A stretch of DNA of 64,000 nt from Fratercula arctica. Its lineage: Eukaryota > Chordata > Aves > Charadriiformes > Alcidae. The stretch is taken from NCBI GenBank assembly GCA_947846985.1, contig CANTUZ010000026.1, positions 51,318,730-51,382,729 of the forward strand, written 5' to 3'. Below are positions 1 through 14,400 of the stretch, piece by piece. A program made the position numbers and the translations under genes. How positions within the stretch are numbered: position 1 is the stretch's first letter; each line of letters begins with the position of its first letter. The notes below the pieces were generated by a model. It did no database searches and was not told where the DNA came from. It saw only the letters and a program-made list of their open reading frames with translations.

Positions 1-1329
1 TAAAATCTTAACATACAGTAGAATACTCCTGATGCCCCTGAAATCTGTGATTTGATTTGAGAAACAAAATTAATCTCATACCTCCAAAGGCTTTTTTTTT
101 TCCCCTCATCCATGACAGAACTAGATATCTCAGAAAGACCACTTGTAAAATACCAGATGAACAAACATGCTATCTTTACCAAACAAACCAGCATATTTTA
201 AACTATTAATATGACACTCACACACAGAACAAGTTGCTGGCTGAATATGAGCTTATTATTTGAACTGTGAAGATCATCTATCTTCAGAGCACCTTCTCAG
301 AAATTATAATTTTTTATAATAACAACAATAACACTGTGCAGAGCCATGGAGATGTAACAGTTATTAAAAATTAAAACATTCAAAGCTGATTAAAAATACC
401 TCAAGTACACAGTGAAACCAATTAAACAACACAGCTATTCAAAAATCATTTTTTGATAAGATAACATTTTCTAGTTTAAACACAAGTAATACCCTCCAAA
501 GCAGCAGAAATGATGCATAATTGACATACACGTATTGTAAAACACTGCACTCAATGTAAATTAATGTTCCACCTTCAGAATTGCAAGGGGTAGCCTGAAA
601 CCAAGACTTACTGGTATGAAATTTAAGAACAGATGTAATTTCCCAGACCAAAGATACATCCCAGGCCACTCCAGTGGCCTAACGGCCTGTAAGAAAAGGA
701 GAATGATAATTCTTCAGAGCATATCTTTGTCCTCTGAAGATCTGTGGTATGAGCTCTGTCTTAGTAGTGTAAGATATGATGTAAGATAATACGTAACCAT
801 CATGGAAGTCACAAATTTTTTCAGCTGCTTTCTGAATTTATATAAACTATTACAACCCACTGCTGTAGCAACTAGTTGCACAACTCAGTTACATGTTTTT
901 GAAGAACATGTTTGTCTGCTTGCTTTGTATCATCTGCCTACTGTGGTTATTTGATGGCCCCTACTTCTTGCTTCTGAAGAGACAGTGAACAATCATTATC
1001 CCCTATTCATTTTCTCCACATCACCCAACATTCACCAACACATCGTATACATCTTTATTACGTGCCCCTTCAGTCTGCTTTTTCAAGTCTGAAAAGCCCA
1101 ATCTACTTATTTACTAATTCTACAGAAGCTCCTCCACATATCTGAGCATTATTTTGCACTTCTGAACTCTCCTACATCAATTTTGTGACTTAGGGACCTG
1201 AAAATGAAAGTGGTTACATGAAGCCAGACTCTTCTAGGTGGGACACAGCAAAAGGACAAGCAGCAACAGACAATTTGCATTGAGAAAAAATCCAGTTAGA
1301 TACTGAAAAAAAAAAAAAAATTCACAATG

Positions 1330-1530
1330 AGGATGGTGATCAAATACCAAAACAGGTTGCCCAGAGAGATTTCCATCACTGGAACTGCTAGAACCTCTAC
1401 TGCAACAAGGCATTATGCAGCCTGATATAACAACAAAGATGACCCTGATCTCAGCAAGAAGCAGGACCAGATGGCCTCCCTGAGATCTCTTTCAATTTAA
1501 ATTATTCTGAGGTTCTATGGCATTTGGGAA
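1330..1530 (+). mobile_element. CR1 LINE, 3'-end fragment (old)
   Basis: Contains AACAGGTTGCCCAGAGAGAT, the hallmark of the last coding stretch of avian CR1, then GACCAGATGGCCTCCCTGAG and TTTCAATTTAAATTATTCTG before TTCTATGG. This is a degraded form of the CR1-C-like 3' end (GACCTCCTGAGGTCCCTTCC then an ATTCTATG octamer). 5'-truncated, as most CR1 copies are. Subfamily assignment is from memory. Confidence 0.75.
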
Positions 1531-4102
1531 CCAGACGCACAACTTATACAGTGATGTAAGGTCTTCTTCACTATTCTCCGTTCCTTTCCTGAAAACTTCT
1601 AGCATATTTTTTGGTTTTGATCACAAAGTAAATAGTGACCTGATATCTGCAGGAACATTTAGACCCTATTTTGAATGGTAACTCAGAGTTCATTACTGGT
1701 ATACGTGAAATCAAGCAGTGTTACTACAATCTTGTCTTCAGGAATGTAATTACACAATATGATGCTAATATTGAAAAACAAAAAAACTGTTAGAAATATT
1801 ACGTATAATGTATAATTTATAACAAGTCCAGGAATTCACTCAACTTACTATCAAAAAATATTTGCTTTATTTCCAAATAAATTTTTCTGCTCTTGTGATT
1901 ACTTATACGCATACAATTACTTAGACACCAGAATCTTGAAGGCGTAACACAGGTAGCCTGTGTTCAGGGAAACAGCAAGAAGGAAGAGCATTAAATAAGA
2001 GATTGGTGAACCACTTGAAGACAAAAACCTGAAAGCCTTTCACAGATTTTACTTAGGAAAGCCTCAGATTTCAGCAAAACGCTCTGTGTAAATAAATCAT
2101 TTTCTTAAAAAGGAGCATGAATATTATGATTGACCCTTTGCTTTCTTTTTGAATTACCACCTATCAGAACAGAATGTACAGTTAAGTTGTCTGCTCTATG
2201 TTTTCTGTTTTAATTAGAGTTTCAGAGGACCAATTTTTCAAAATACGTATGAAATGTCAGGGAAATGTCACCTTCATCTTTGAAATGATTAGTAAATCTT
2301 CCAAATGCACAAATGCACATTAGAGATCTTTAAGGAAGGAGAATACCTCTTAATGGAGGCTAGCAATAATGTTTCCAGAAACATGGTACGTTTTAATTAT
2401 TATATACTAAACAGCCTTTATATTTTAAAAAAAGTTAGGAATTTGATTTCACCTAATTATCATCAGGAATGTCACCTGTGCTCTAGAAAAGATGACTGAA
2501 TGTACTGTATTTAAGCTGAGGCACTGAGATCCTGTCCAATAGCTATTTTTGAGGGAGGAAAAAGTAGGCTTTTGCAAGGCAGACAGAGGTCCCTGAAATT
2601 CAGTAAGGAACAAATCCTAATACACCTCCATTCACTGATTGCATAATGATGCCAAATAAAGATTTGTTTTCAATGAAGGCAATTTAACAAACCAATTTGT
2701 ATATCTGAAAGCTTAGAGCAAAATTTAGAATTAGTACACATTTTTGAAAAATTAAGTTTAAATGCCATTATCTTACGTAACTGAGGAAACATGTAACAGG
2801 GAAAATGAGGGCTTCTATCCCATAAAAACCTCAGACTTGTACATAAGTGTTCAGATATGAATTGTTTCACTGATTTCAAGAGCGCTGTTATTAATTAATA
2901 ATGCTATTATTAACTGAATGCACAAATATTTTATTAATTCTTACACTATCCCTTTACTAGTTTCACATAATCAAAAATAATGACATTTAAGTCAGTACGG
3001 CACTTGCTCTAGCTGGAAGGGAAGTACCAGGTCACAATATAATTCTTCTCCTCCTTGGCTGTCATTGCCACATCACAGTAAGAGATCGCCGAATATACAC
3101 ACACAAGGCCTCTCTTGCTATAATTCTGTGTAAGCTCATCAAGTTGCAACTGATGCAACTGATGCACAGACTACACTGAGTGCTCCTAGTTGTACTGCAG
3201 TACCTAATGTTCACAAAAGCAAGAAAACCTACATCACCTCACATCCTCTGGCAGCTCACCATCCAAAAAACCAGGATGATGAACTAGCTGCTGGTCAAAG
3301 TCACCATCTGCCAGGACAAACCTTGCTCAACATTCAGGCTGTGTTGCTGCTCGAAAAAAACAAGCATCACAAGCCAAAGAGCAGTGAATGAACTACTGCC
3401 ACTGTTCCAGGCAAGGAGTGACCAAAAATAACCTGAACCACAGTCAAGAATTGCTGCAAGGTAAGAGTATACAAATGGAATGGAAATGTATTACATTTCT
3501 TCAAATACTTCCCGTTTCAAAACATTTTCATCTCCCTAAGCCAGATACAATTTTTAGCCTGGAAACCTGTGGTTTGGCAGTTACATATACTAATAACATC
3601 AGATTAAGCAATCAGTGAATCAGTGAGATTTCATGAATGTGAATTGAAATTTCAAGAATATAACCAAAAATTTAAAGACAACATGAAGCTCAAAATATGT
3701 TAAAGAAAAAATGTTAAGAGATCACAAAATGTGCAAGGCAAACCAACTCTCAGGAAATTTTATATTTCCATCATATAAACATTACAGCATGTCAGATGGT
3801 GATGAAAAGCACATGTTTTATTAACTAGAAATAAAAAGGCATCCACAAATCATTTAAAATTAAAAATTCTTAGGAGCATTTTTGATGCAAAGAGGTTAGT
3901 TTTATTCTGTACTTTATTACTATATACATGCAGCTGAAATAGTTTCAGGCATGTATGACCCAAATTCTACAGAAGAACAGAGAAATATAGTAACACTAGA
4001 ATTGCTGCCCCAGAGTTGTAATCAAGATCAACACTGTAGCTGTCATTTGAAGTGATGAAGTCTTGAATGTGAAATATGTTTTAAAACTGGTTATATAAAT
4101 GC

Positions 4103-4123
4103 ATACACACACACATACACACA
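4103..4123. repeat. Short CA dinucleotide repeat
   Basis: About 21 bp of ACAC with one interruption (ACACACACACATACACACAG). A minor microsatellite in the FER intron. Confidence 0.8.
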
Positions 4124-6287
4124 GACTGATTTTGCCATCCCTCTTCTAAGTTAAAAAACAAACCCCAAACCATGAGCTAGCAAGAAAATGTTTGATAAGG
4201 TAATGGCTTGATTAAGGTAATGGAACAAATGGATTTCTTTTAAATACGCAATTGTTATGCTGCATTACTAGTATTTGGAAAACTTAATCTCAATTTGACT
4301 AAATTGTGATAAAACCAACTGACCAGTTTTCCTCCACCAAAGATGGACATTAGTGTAGAAAGTAAATTCTGTGTCCTGAAGTATTCATATAATCCACAAA
4401 AAGTATAAAGGCAGACAGTGGTTTTGACATTTGTTAACAAATGACAATATTCTGTAATAGCACTTCCTCAATTGAATGGTAAAGTTTTAGGTGGCTGGTA
4501 GATAGCTGAACTTTTAGAAAAGCTAACACCTAACTCTTCAAACTGATAAATATTACTTAAGGACTAACAGAACTTCATTACAGCTACTGACCCAATAAAA
4601 AGAGGTAGAGTCATCCTTGCTGACCTATGTTCAAGAGAGCCATCAAAACAGGGCAATTTTAGCAGAGGAAAGATTTGGTGAAAAACAGCTATATGGGCTA
4701 ATAATACAAAGCCACAGGTGTAGAACCTCTGGCTACATTTTGCATGAGGCATGAACAATTTTGCAGTGCAGGTGGCTGAAGTAACAAACTACCCATACAG
4801 TGCACCACACAGCGAACCCAGCAGATTAAGCAGATATAAATACAACTTCCAGACTTTTTTATGTCAGGATCCGGACTGTTGAATGTAAAAAGCGTTGCAG
4901 AAAATGGCCGAAACCCCTCAATTCCTAACGGTCTCTGCAATGGTCAGCAGCTGAAATATGGAAACAACAAGAATCAGACACAGCTACCACTAGCATGTTG
5001 GTGAATCCCTGGAGAGCAGTGCACATGCCAAAGAATGCCACCTGGAACTGAAAATTATCTTTGCTAACCACAAACTTAAAATAACAGTAATAGGCTTGCC
5101 AGAAATCTACATATACTGATACACCCTGCAGACTGAGAAACACAAACCATTCTCTTTTTCTCATTACTATCAAAACCTGTGTTCTGGTTATTTTAAACCT
5201 GCAAAATTCCAGATAAGAAGCCAAGCCACATTTCAGCAAGGCACAAAGCATTAACTGTTTTCAATCCTATATTCCTGATCTGCCCAGGCAAAGCTCCTCT
5301 GGTCCCACCGACTACAATGGCATCAGTATCCTGATGAAATGTTTTCATACAGTAAATTTGTCTGGCAGTTTGAAGGAAGGGGAACTAGAAGTCAGCAAAA
5401 AGTAAAATTACAGCTATGAGCTACAAGCAGGTGAATTATTGCTGTCATGGGGGCTAGTCAAAAGACATTCCAGAATAATAGAGGGAATACAGAGCAAAGG
5501 TAAGGGGTCAATGAGAAGGATGGTCTGGGGGTTTCTTCCTAGAGATACTGAAAACAAACTTTCACCTCTCCTCAACTCAAGCAAAGGTTCCCTCCAAAAG
5601 ATTTTCCAAGGAAGAATGCGTCTCTCTAGAGTTCAGCATTTTGTAGCCAAAGGAGAAGACAGGGACAGACAACTCAAGTAAGTAACTGGATGCTGCACAA
5701 GCTGCATAAAGTGAAAACTGAAGCTATGGGAGCAACTAGCCTGTACATCAGCCAACAAACAGAGCACTGTGCCAACTGGGGGTTATGCAGCCCGAAAGAT
5801 ATCCAAATAGAGTATTTATAAACATAGCATGAACTGAATACAGCATGCTGTTAATGACTGCACTTAGTATACAGGTCAATTACTTTAATTAGAATGCATT
5901 ACTCAATAACAGAAGGAATGACATAGTCTTTCCAGATCTCACTGCATATATATTCAAAAAGCTGTAGTTTGGATTTGGTTGCTTTTTAGTCACAGATACA
6001 CACAGTAATGCCTGTTACAGAAAACTGTGTGACAAATCTAGTGGTGGAGTCCAGATTTTAAGCATCCAAGCCCAAGGAAGTCTGGACCCTGGAAAAGGAT
6101 TAGAGGCATTGAAGCAGCTATATCCTGAAGTGCCAACAGCTGCTGGGGAACAGTAGCCAGAAGTCAACATGTAAGGAAGGAACTGAGAACAAGAACATAC
6201 TCTCTGTATTGCACAACCTTGAAATCCACAAGTAACTATAAGTTCTTCCAGGGTTCACAAGACACCAAGAACCAAACATTCAATAGC

Positions 6288-6655
6288 TGTAGACTCGCAG
6301 GTTGTAGGAAGGGACTTCCAACCCAACTTTAGTAGTGGTCCATGACAACCTACAGAAGATAGTACTCTATGGGGGGACGACAATGGGTGGACACCCCCCA
6401 GGTTTTCCCCAAACCTCAAAGGAAGTTTCTAGAGGCCCAGCCACCCACTACATGAACTCACCAGAGGTGCATTGTCTATAAGCTTATTATCATACCATTC
6501 TGACCAGTTTAAGGTGACATTTGTTGGATTCTGCCCTCTCCACATTGACACTCAAAAACTGGCACCTACGAATAAAGATCCCTCTTATGACTTATTCACT
6601 GACTCTAACTGACTCATTGACTGGGTTTAATGAAGCCACCCTGGCAAACGCTACA
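6288..6655 (+). mobile_element. Possible transposon relic (LTR-like or CR1-derived)
   Basis: A more GC-rich patch than its surroundings. It begins TGTAG and ends CTACA 368 bp later, with an AATAAA at about 6572 followed by a short tract rich in GACTCATTGACTGGGTTTAA, as in some avian ERVL-type LTRs. No matching 5-bp target duplication is visible (atagc against tcaag), and the first 150 bp also resemble a degraded CR1 3' end in minus orientation. Class unresolved. No viral coding sequence is present. Confidence 0.3.
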
Positions 6656-8441
6656 TCAAGTGACACGAAACAGCATTACATGTGTTATGTGATCTGACAG
6701 GATGTAAAGCCTCTTTCTTCCTCCAATAAATCACGGTACTAAATACAGACTGGTGATTGTATCCTGTTTGGAAAATCATATTGTGAGTGGATGCATTTGT
6801 TTTATCACAGTAAAACAAAACTTCACAGAGTTAACCCCAAATGGCTTCAGTCAGACGGGACACAACAGACTCTTAGCCAGATCCACATTTACCTTAGCAG
6901 TATAAAAGAATACAACTGATCCTTTCATAACCAGAAAGATCTGGTAGTGTGACTAAATTAAAATTTAATGAGGTATTTTTGTTTGACAGCTAGCATAGTC
7001 AGACTGTGATGTTTGCTTTTGGTTTTCACCTGCATCAGTTTATTAACAAAATCAGCTTGCATATTAACAGATAAAATGATACAGCAACTTTGTGACAGCT
7101 GCAACACACAACTTCAGCAGCATATCTGAGGTAGGCTTAATGAGTAATCTTTGTAGGATGCCAATTTAAAATTAAGCTTTTGTTTCTATAAATAATATAT
7201 ACTGGCATAACTACTGGAAATATACTAGTATTCTTGTTCAGAACAGACATGCATAATACACAAATTTTTCTAATGTGGGAAACAGCAAACCAACATAGTG
7301 TTTGACATTTTTACACGTTAAGTAAACCACCAGAAATATCTGCCAATTTAAACAACAGAATAACAAAAATGTAAACCCAATAAATAAGGAGTGTTCAAAT
7401 TCTACTCTGAGTAAAGCCTCTGGTCCGCTGAATTCATGTCACACCTCAAATCACAGCTGTATAAATCGTTAACACAAACAAGACTATTCTGAATATACAG
7501 ACATCAAGGAGGAAAGACTCAGCGTGCAAGTCTCAGTAATGGTACCAGAGAGCACCAGATTTCAATCCTATCCAAGGTGAAGTCCATAAATTGTATCTAG
7601 CAGAATGAGACAAAATAAATTAGGTAGCATTCCTCCTGCAGAATTACAAAAAGACTTTGTTATGCTCAGTGGTCAACAGAAGGAGTCTTTCCCATGTTTC
7701 AGTCATTATTCTTTAAAAGGGGACTGTCCAACCAAGGGGTCTCTCCTTAAAGTTCATCAGTAGTACCTATTTAAGCATCCTCAAGCTGTTTGTCAAATCA
7801 AAGGCCAGCCTTCTCTGTTACAGAAGAAACTTCTTTCACGCTCCCCCCAAAAAGAATCAGTAATTTCTAGTAATTTCTACTACAAATGTTAGCCATTGTG
7901 AAAATCCTCATTGTCACAAAGTTTTGGCAAAACTTAAAGGGGGAATGGCAGAACTTTATGTTACATATAAATCCAAACACTGAGTGATTTTATTTCATCT
8001 TAGCACTTGAAGCCAAAAGCTGGATATAAAACAATTCTGAGGCACATCAAAAACAGTTATTTTCAGCTACAGTTCCTCATTCTTTAAATTCTCAGGCTGT
8101 ATTATTTGTATTGCATATTTTTCTTGATTGTACTATATATGCTTTCGTTTCGCATTTGTGAAACATAATAAAGCTGCCAAATGTTAATAAGAAGTCAAAT
8201 GAAGTACCTGTTCCAAGTAGTTTTAGTAACTGCCTAAAAGGGTTAATAGAAAAGAAATTAGACTAAGAACTTTACTCACTCAAGTAAATGCTGATTAGGA
8301 ACCAAAGGACCACTTAGGAGCACCTAGTAAAGAGACGATATAAATTCAGCATCTCACAGATGTTAGATTTGATTTTTTTTCCCCAGAACAACCTCCTCTG
8401 CCTTACCTCCAGCCAAGAGATGCATAATATATTCTGGAAGA

Positions 8442-8446
<5 letters not shown>

Positions 8447-8472
<26 letters not shown>

Positions 8473-8490
8473 AGCAAATGTCTTTTATTA
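8447..8490 (-). mobile_element. Poly(A) tail and AATAAA of a candidate retrocopy
   Basis: A run of 26 T (8447-8472) on the plus strand. Read on the minus strand, AATAAA (8489-8484) is followed 11 nt later by this 26-A run, the spacing of a cleaved, polyadenylated mRNA. The body would extend to higher coordinates. No coding homology was recognised there, and the 5' limit is unknown. A near-match to the left flank (TTCTGGAAGAGG at 8432) occurs at 8571 (TTCTGGAGGGG), which could mark a roughly 100-bp insertion or be chance. Confidence 0.35.
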
Positions 8491-11400
8491 AAGGCACCGA
8501 GTGAGACTAAGGAAAATGTAAAGGCAGGCAAGTCATTCTTAGCTACTCTATTCTTAATTTGGTTTACTGTTTCTGGAGGGGTTTTTTTGAGTTGTACGGA
8601 TCTATAACCTAGTTTCCAGACAGAGAACTCTTACTTTCTGCAATTAAGAAGCTTGGGGGAAAAAAAAAAAAAGATTAAAAAAAATACTTTGCTTGCAGAA
8701 AAATTCTGCAGTAAATTCCAGAAAGCAACCTGCACATGATCTTACAGATCAAGAATGTTATTTGATTAAAAATAGAAGTAATTCATCAGAGTTCAATAGT
8801 GCCCCAAAATTCAAGGCTTTCAATCATTTTTCAAGAATGACATATTTCCTTGCATCTTGGCTGTGATACTCCAAGCTTTCTTTATTCTTAGGATAAGGAC
8901 ATTAGTTTCAGAAACTCCTGGATATCTATTGTTATTTTCATGCTAATGTCATTGCATTTCTCACACTACCCTAACACAACAGCCAAATAAACATAAGTTT
9001 CTTGTGTCCTGTTTCCATACCTCCCTAAAAAGAAGTTAGGATAAGTAATCCTGGATTTTTTTGACCGGATTACAGTGACTCTCACATTTCACACAGGACT
9101 TTTGCTTTCCCTACCATTAAAGATTTTTTTGAGCCAAGATCTTCAAAGTGTCTGTTGAAAAGTGGGCTTCACTTGTTTGGACATTAATATCTAGTATTCT
9201 TTATGTCTTAGGTTATCCAAGGAACTGGCAGACATGAGTCACAACTTGATGTCAGGCAGGATACCTTAAGCAATCTAAAAATGGCATTGATGTTGATGTT
9301 CAGTGTGTTCAGGCAGCTGGATCCCAAGTTGACCAAAAATGTTTTGCATCTATCTTACTGCAGGATGACCCAAAGAAAAAAGTTCAGTGGTACCTGAAAC
9401 ATGCTATTTCACTTACCCCACTGTTACAGATCACCAACAGTAAAACACAAAAAGGAAAACAAAAAAATGATCTGGTCTGTATCTTAAGCAGAGTGCTCTG
9501 AAAAATGGATTAGATTGCCATTCTGGTTTTTCAGTCTGTACCAGGTAAGAGCTTCCCCACATGTCAGAAAAGAGCAGAGGCCACAAAGCAAACCATAAAA
9601 TCATACGCTTCAAATCTGGCAATAAACTATCAGTGGCAGTAGATTAAAATAATAAATTCTAATTCCAGGAAATATTTTACAGTACATTTGAAGACTTTTA
9701 GAAGCACAATAATTGCCTTTAAGAGCACGGGTATTTTTAAGCAGCCACTTAAAAAGAAAAAAAATAAAAGGAGAGAGGTGATTTAAAGCAGCCAAATCCT
9801 ATCATTTTATTTCCTGTGTGCTGCCTAGAGGCTATAAGAAGTTAATAATCCCACTAATTTGGTCCCATTGCGATGAAAAAGATGCAAGAAGCCAATGGTG
9901 ATAATTCTGGTAAAAAATTACTACTTTCCTCCCAGCACACAGAGAAACATTCCAACACATACTGAAACATATGCTGAATACCAGTATGTGACTTCTGTTC
10001 TGTTCAAAGGAAAACTTCTGAGTGAAGCTTTCCTAATTCACAGAGAATATTTTTACTGACATAACATATCCCCTGTGGGTATGCAATGCTGCAGCTCTAC
10101 TATGATGAAACCTTCTTGCTCAAGGAAAATTGAAAGCTCTTGAAATATTTTTGGCAGTTCAAGAGAAGCATATGCACTTATCTCAAGTACATATACTCTC
10201 CTTCATACAGAGAGGGTAAACTAATTCTGCACTTAAAATATTCTGAGAGTTTTGTTTACTCTGAACGAGCCACCTCCCTCCATTTCTCCCAAAGTTCACT
10301 CACACTTCTAATTTTGTCTTTCTCCCAGACTAAATTATTGCTTAACGCTTTTTGATACATAATATGCTAACCTTAAGAAATACATAATTTCTGAGCCAGA
10401 GTCTATGAAAAGATTACTGTCACGTTAATCTTTTACTTCAGAAGTCTCTAGGCATGTTCACTGGAAAGAGGCTTGACAGCTTCATTGACCTCCCGTCTTG
10501 TAAATTCCGGACCAGTCAGTAATACCCAGATGGGACTAAGTATGATTGAGTTTACCTGTCTATTACTTTAGTATCTCCTTTTGGATTGCTCTTCCTCTGA
10601 TGTATGTCCATCAGGCAAGCAGGATTTACAAAGAGAAGAAACAGAAACTAGAACATACTCACTCTGAGACCAAGAGGAACTGAGTTCGTGCTCCACACTG
10701 CCTAGAAGCATCTGACATTTAGAGCATTTTTGCTCCATGTTAAGTTCTGGCTGTAAGCCAGAACCACAGGTCCTAGCCAGCAAGCTTGGAAAGTGGCCCA
10801 AACCAAAGATCACTTAGTTGAACTTCAGCTGTCCAGGCATCCAACAAATACAACTGTTTATTTCCAAGTCTTTTATGAATTAACAGGCACAATTTCTACA
10901 ACATGACTGCACTGGCAGTGTTTCCTCTGCTGAGACAAAAATAAGAGAAAGGATAAGGATGCCAACGCTGCACAAACTTACTTTGGCCTTGTTTCTGTTG
11001 ACAAGTAACTTAAAATCTTGGAATAGCACAGTGGGAGTCTACAAGTTTTATAAATATAGAAATGAAATAACTATGAAGGACGACTCTACCACTTCCTAAT
11101 ACATGTCCTCATATAAACTTAGTTTTATATAAATGTCATGAGCCACAAATTAGTAGACAATTGCATACATGGACAGATAAACAAGGGAACTGTTTGGCAA
11201 TGCATTACAAAGTGTAGGAATGCCTCAATTCTTCTGAGTCAGTTAGAAAAAAAGTAATAATTTTATCTCTACCATTAAGCTTTCTGCTACTGTTGCAATG
11301 GGCTCTCACAGAAACTAATCATTTCCTTGCATCTGTTTGCAAATAAAGATCCTGTATAGCCTGAGACAGTATGGGAAAAGGAGATCCCCCCTAGAGTGTG

Positions 11401-14400
11401 GGTACACCTCTCATCAGGTTATGTTTCAGGGCCTTATGAGACATCCTCTAAAATGCATTTAATGAAGCATCTTTAATCATATAATCAATGCCTGTAGATG
11501 CTGTTTCATATCTATGTAACTGACTTTAAAAAATACAAAACATACAAATTGATTAAATTTGTCAATTATGATTTTAGTGAGAATCCTGAAAACATTTGCC
11601 TCAAACGCCATCCTGCAGGGGAAGGCTCTAAGGCTATTAGTTTGTTGATCATACTATTGGAGCACTGAATCATGGATTCCAGAAAGCAGCGATGGAAACA
11701 TTAAGTACTCACATTAGGAAAATAAAAATGTACTTGTAGAATAATTTACAAATAACGAAACTACAACTGTAGCACTGTTTCATGCATTTAATATTTTTTC
11801 TACCATAACCACTGAGAACATTTTTTTCATTTACCACAATATTCACCAAAAGCTGGCTTATCTTACTTTTAAAGCGATCACTGAGAATAAGATCTCTGAA
11901 GTCTTTTAAAAAGGAATAGCAAATAGTAAAACCAATTAGATATGCAGGGAACTTTTATTTTTTTTTTCCCTTTTGGATAATTCTGCTAGAACAGATAAAA
12001 CCGTAATTCAGAAACGCAAAATATCTTACTAATACCCATTTTTGTACAGTTTTAAGCATGCCACTCTCCTGGAATGGTGCATTAATAGCTAGATCCATCC
12101 TACTCCACTGGCTGTATCACTATATGATGCTTCAGCTGTGTACATTTCATGAGTTCATGTCACCAGAGACATTATGGTCTCCTTCCTGACTCATCTGTAC
12201 TCCAGAGCCTTCCATCCTAACCAAGAAAAACTGGAAGTCCTTTAAGGAGCTTATGGAGAAAGAACAATGACTTTGTACTGTTGCTCCATGGGCACTACAG
12301 CTGCACAGCTCTTTTAGTTGCCTCACATGCAGCTGAAGACCATGCATTAGGGTCTTTCTACATTACAGTTGTATTTTATGAGTTTAAAAAAAAAAAAAAA
12401 AAAATCAAAAAAATCAGAAAAAAAACCCAAACCACCATTTCAGATAATTTAGATATTAGACAGATGAGAACACACATTTTTTCCCTCCACTTTTCTGTGT
12501 CTCGTATGCCTTTTATAAACATATCTAATGTTGAAAAATTTTGATTATTCAGTCATAACTAGTATTCTGGCACTGAGCTCCACCTGCTGACAAGTCTTTG
12601 AAATATTGCAGAACCTCCATAACAAGTCTCAGTTTTATCAGTGGTGAAAACCATATACTTTTAAATACATATTCTTAAAAATAATGGGTTTGCCCCTTTA
12701 CAATATCTGGTTTTATCATGTAAGGAAAAAGGGGAAGACATATTAAACAAAATTAATTATTATTTTATATTAACTAAATCTATTGCCAGGCTTACACACT
12801 CCCTCAATATTTCCTGTTCTGTAACAACTTCCAAGTCAATATGGAAGCTGTAATTTTGAAGTCTTACTATGATATACAAACCACCATCACTGTACTTAAT
12901 TTCCTGAGTAAATGTTTAACTGGCACTGCATATTCCAAATATTCCTGATGTTTTTATTTCTAATCAGTTCATTAGACATACAGAAGTTTTGTTGTTATTT
13001 TCTTTGTTTTAATTATGGTGGACTACTGCCATGGTCTGTTGGTCATATTAATAGCAAGAATAACATACATATCTCAGGACAAAGGACAGGCGAGCCATAC
13101 CTCCACTGACTGAACATCTAAATAACGAGAAGTTACTTCAAGCTTCCAGTTACTAGTTAATTTTTGTAAATTGACATGTTATATAACAATTTGGATGCTA
13201 CCACATTTTTTTAAAAAACCACAGCTGTTTACAAGCAATAACCAGCTTTTCCTTAATATCTATCTCCTTACTTTAATATAAGTATAGAACAAAACATTAA
13301 CAATGATTCTCCTGCTTACATAGTGCACAGTAACATAACTGCGTAACTCTAAAGGGCTCAAAAACATTATTTTAAACTTGTAGCACCTTCAGTATTAAAA
13401 TTATCTCTGACTTGCATGGTTATCTCAGTAGAAAAGTATAAATATTAGAAACAAGAAAATATGTTTTATTTTTCCACATATGATGTCAATATGGTTAAAT
13501 GCAATGTTCAGGAATGGCCAAAATTAGAGTTTTTTTAACTCCTTGCTATGCTATCATGATTGAACAAAACAGAATCAGAATCATCCAGCAATTTCCCTCT
13601 TTCTTGAAATGTGTACATGAACACCAATACACAGCTAGCATTCTACAAACAATAAAATAGGTTGACCAAACTAAACCATACTGAAAACACTAACAAAATA
13701 TGAGACTTCCTACAGTTAACAAAGGCAAAAAAGAACAAGGAAACAAAATAAATTATAACACATGTAACATAACACTGTCTATAAAACCACATCAAACAGC
13801 ATTTCAGTATTTCATTCCTTGTTAGCATTCTATCATACTGTTACCTAATGTAAGAGATGGAAAACAAAACAATTTGTGAACTATTCCACTATGAAACTAG
13901 CTGTATTTATGATACCACATAAATAATTACAGAGCCATGAAACTAAAAAATTGTTCTGTATATCATATATTTAATTTTAAATTACCAAAAAAAATCCACT
14001 TGTGACTGAATACATGAAAATTTACTTCATATGCATGCTCACAACACAAGCCAATTATGACTCTGTCATTCTTGGGAAAAGAATTTGTAAAACAAGTGTT
14101 TACTATGAATTTCTGAAGAGGAATAAATAACCACATTCAAATGCAGTATCAGACAACATTTAGATGAACTGCATTTAGATAAAGAAGAGAAACAGATTTA
14201 TAGTTGAAGAAACAATGGCCCTCTTGAATGATACCAGGATGAGCAATCAGCAGCAAGAACATATTTCTGATCATTTAGCAGCTGTATAATTTTAAGGAGT
14301 TTTACAGGAAAAAAAAAAAAAATTATAAAAATCACCAGGATGCTTATTTATATGAACGGCCCACCAGTGTATTATTTTTTTCATGTTGAGATACAGTCAA

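Noticed and set aside
4925..5251. 108-codon minus-strand open frame
   Set aside because: Same strand as FER but inside an intron, with no recognisable family, and phase and splice context do not fit a FER exon.
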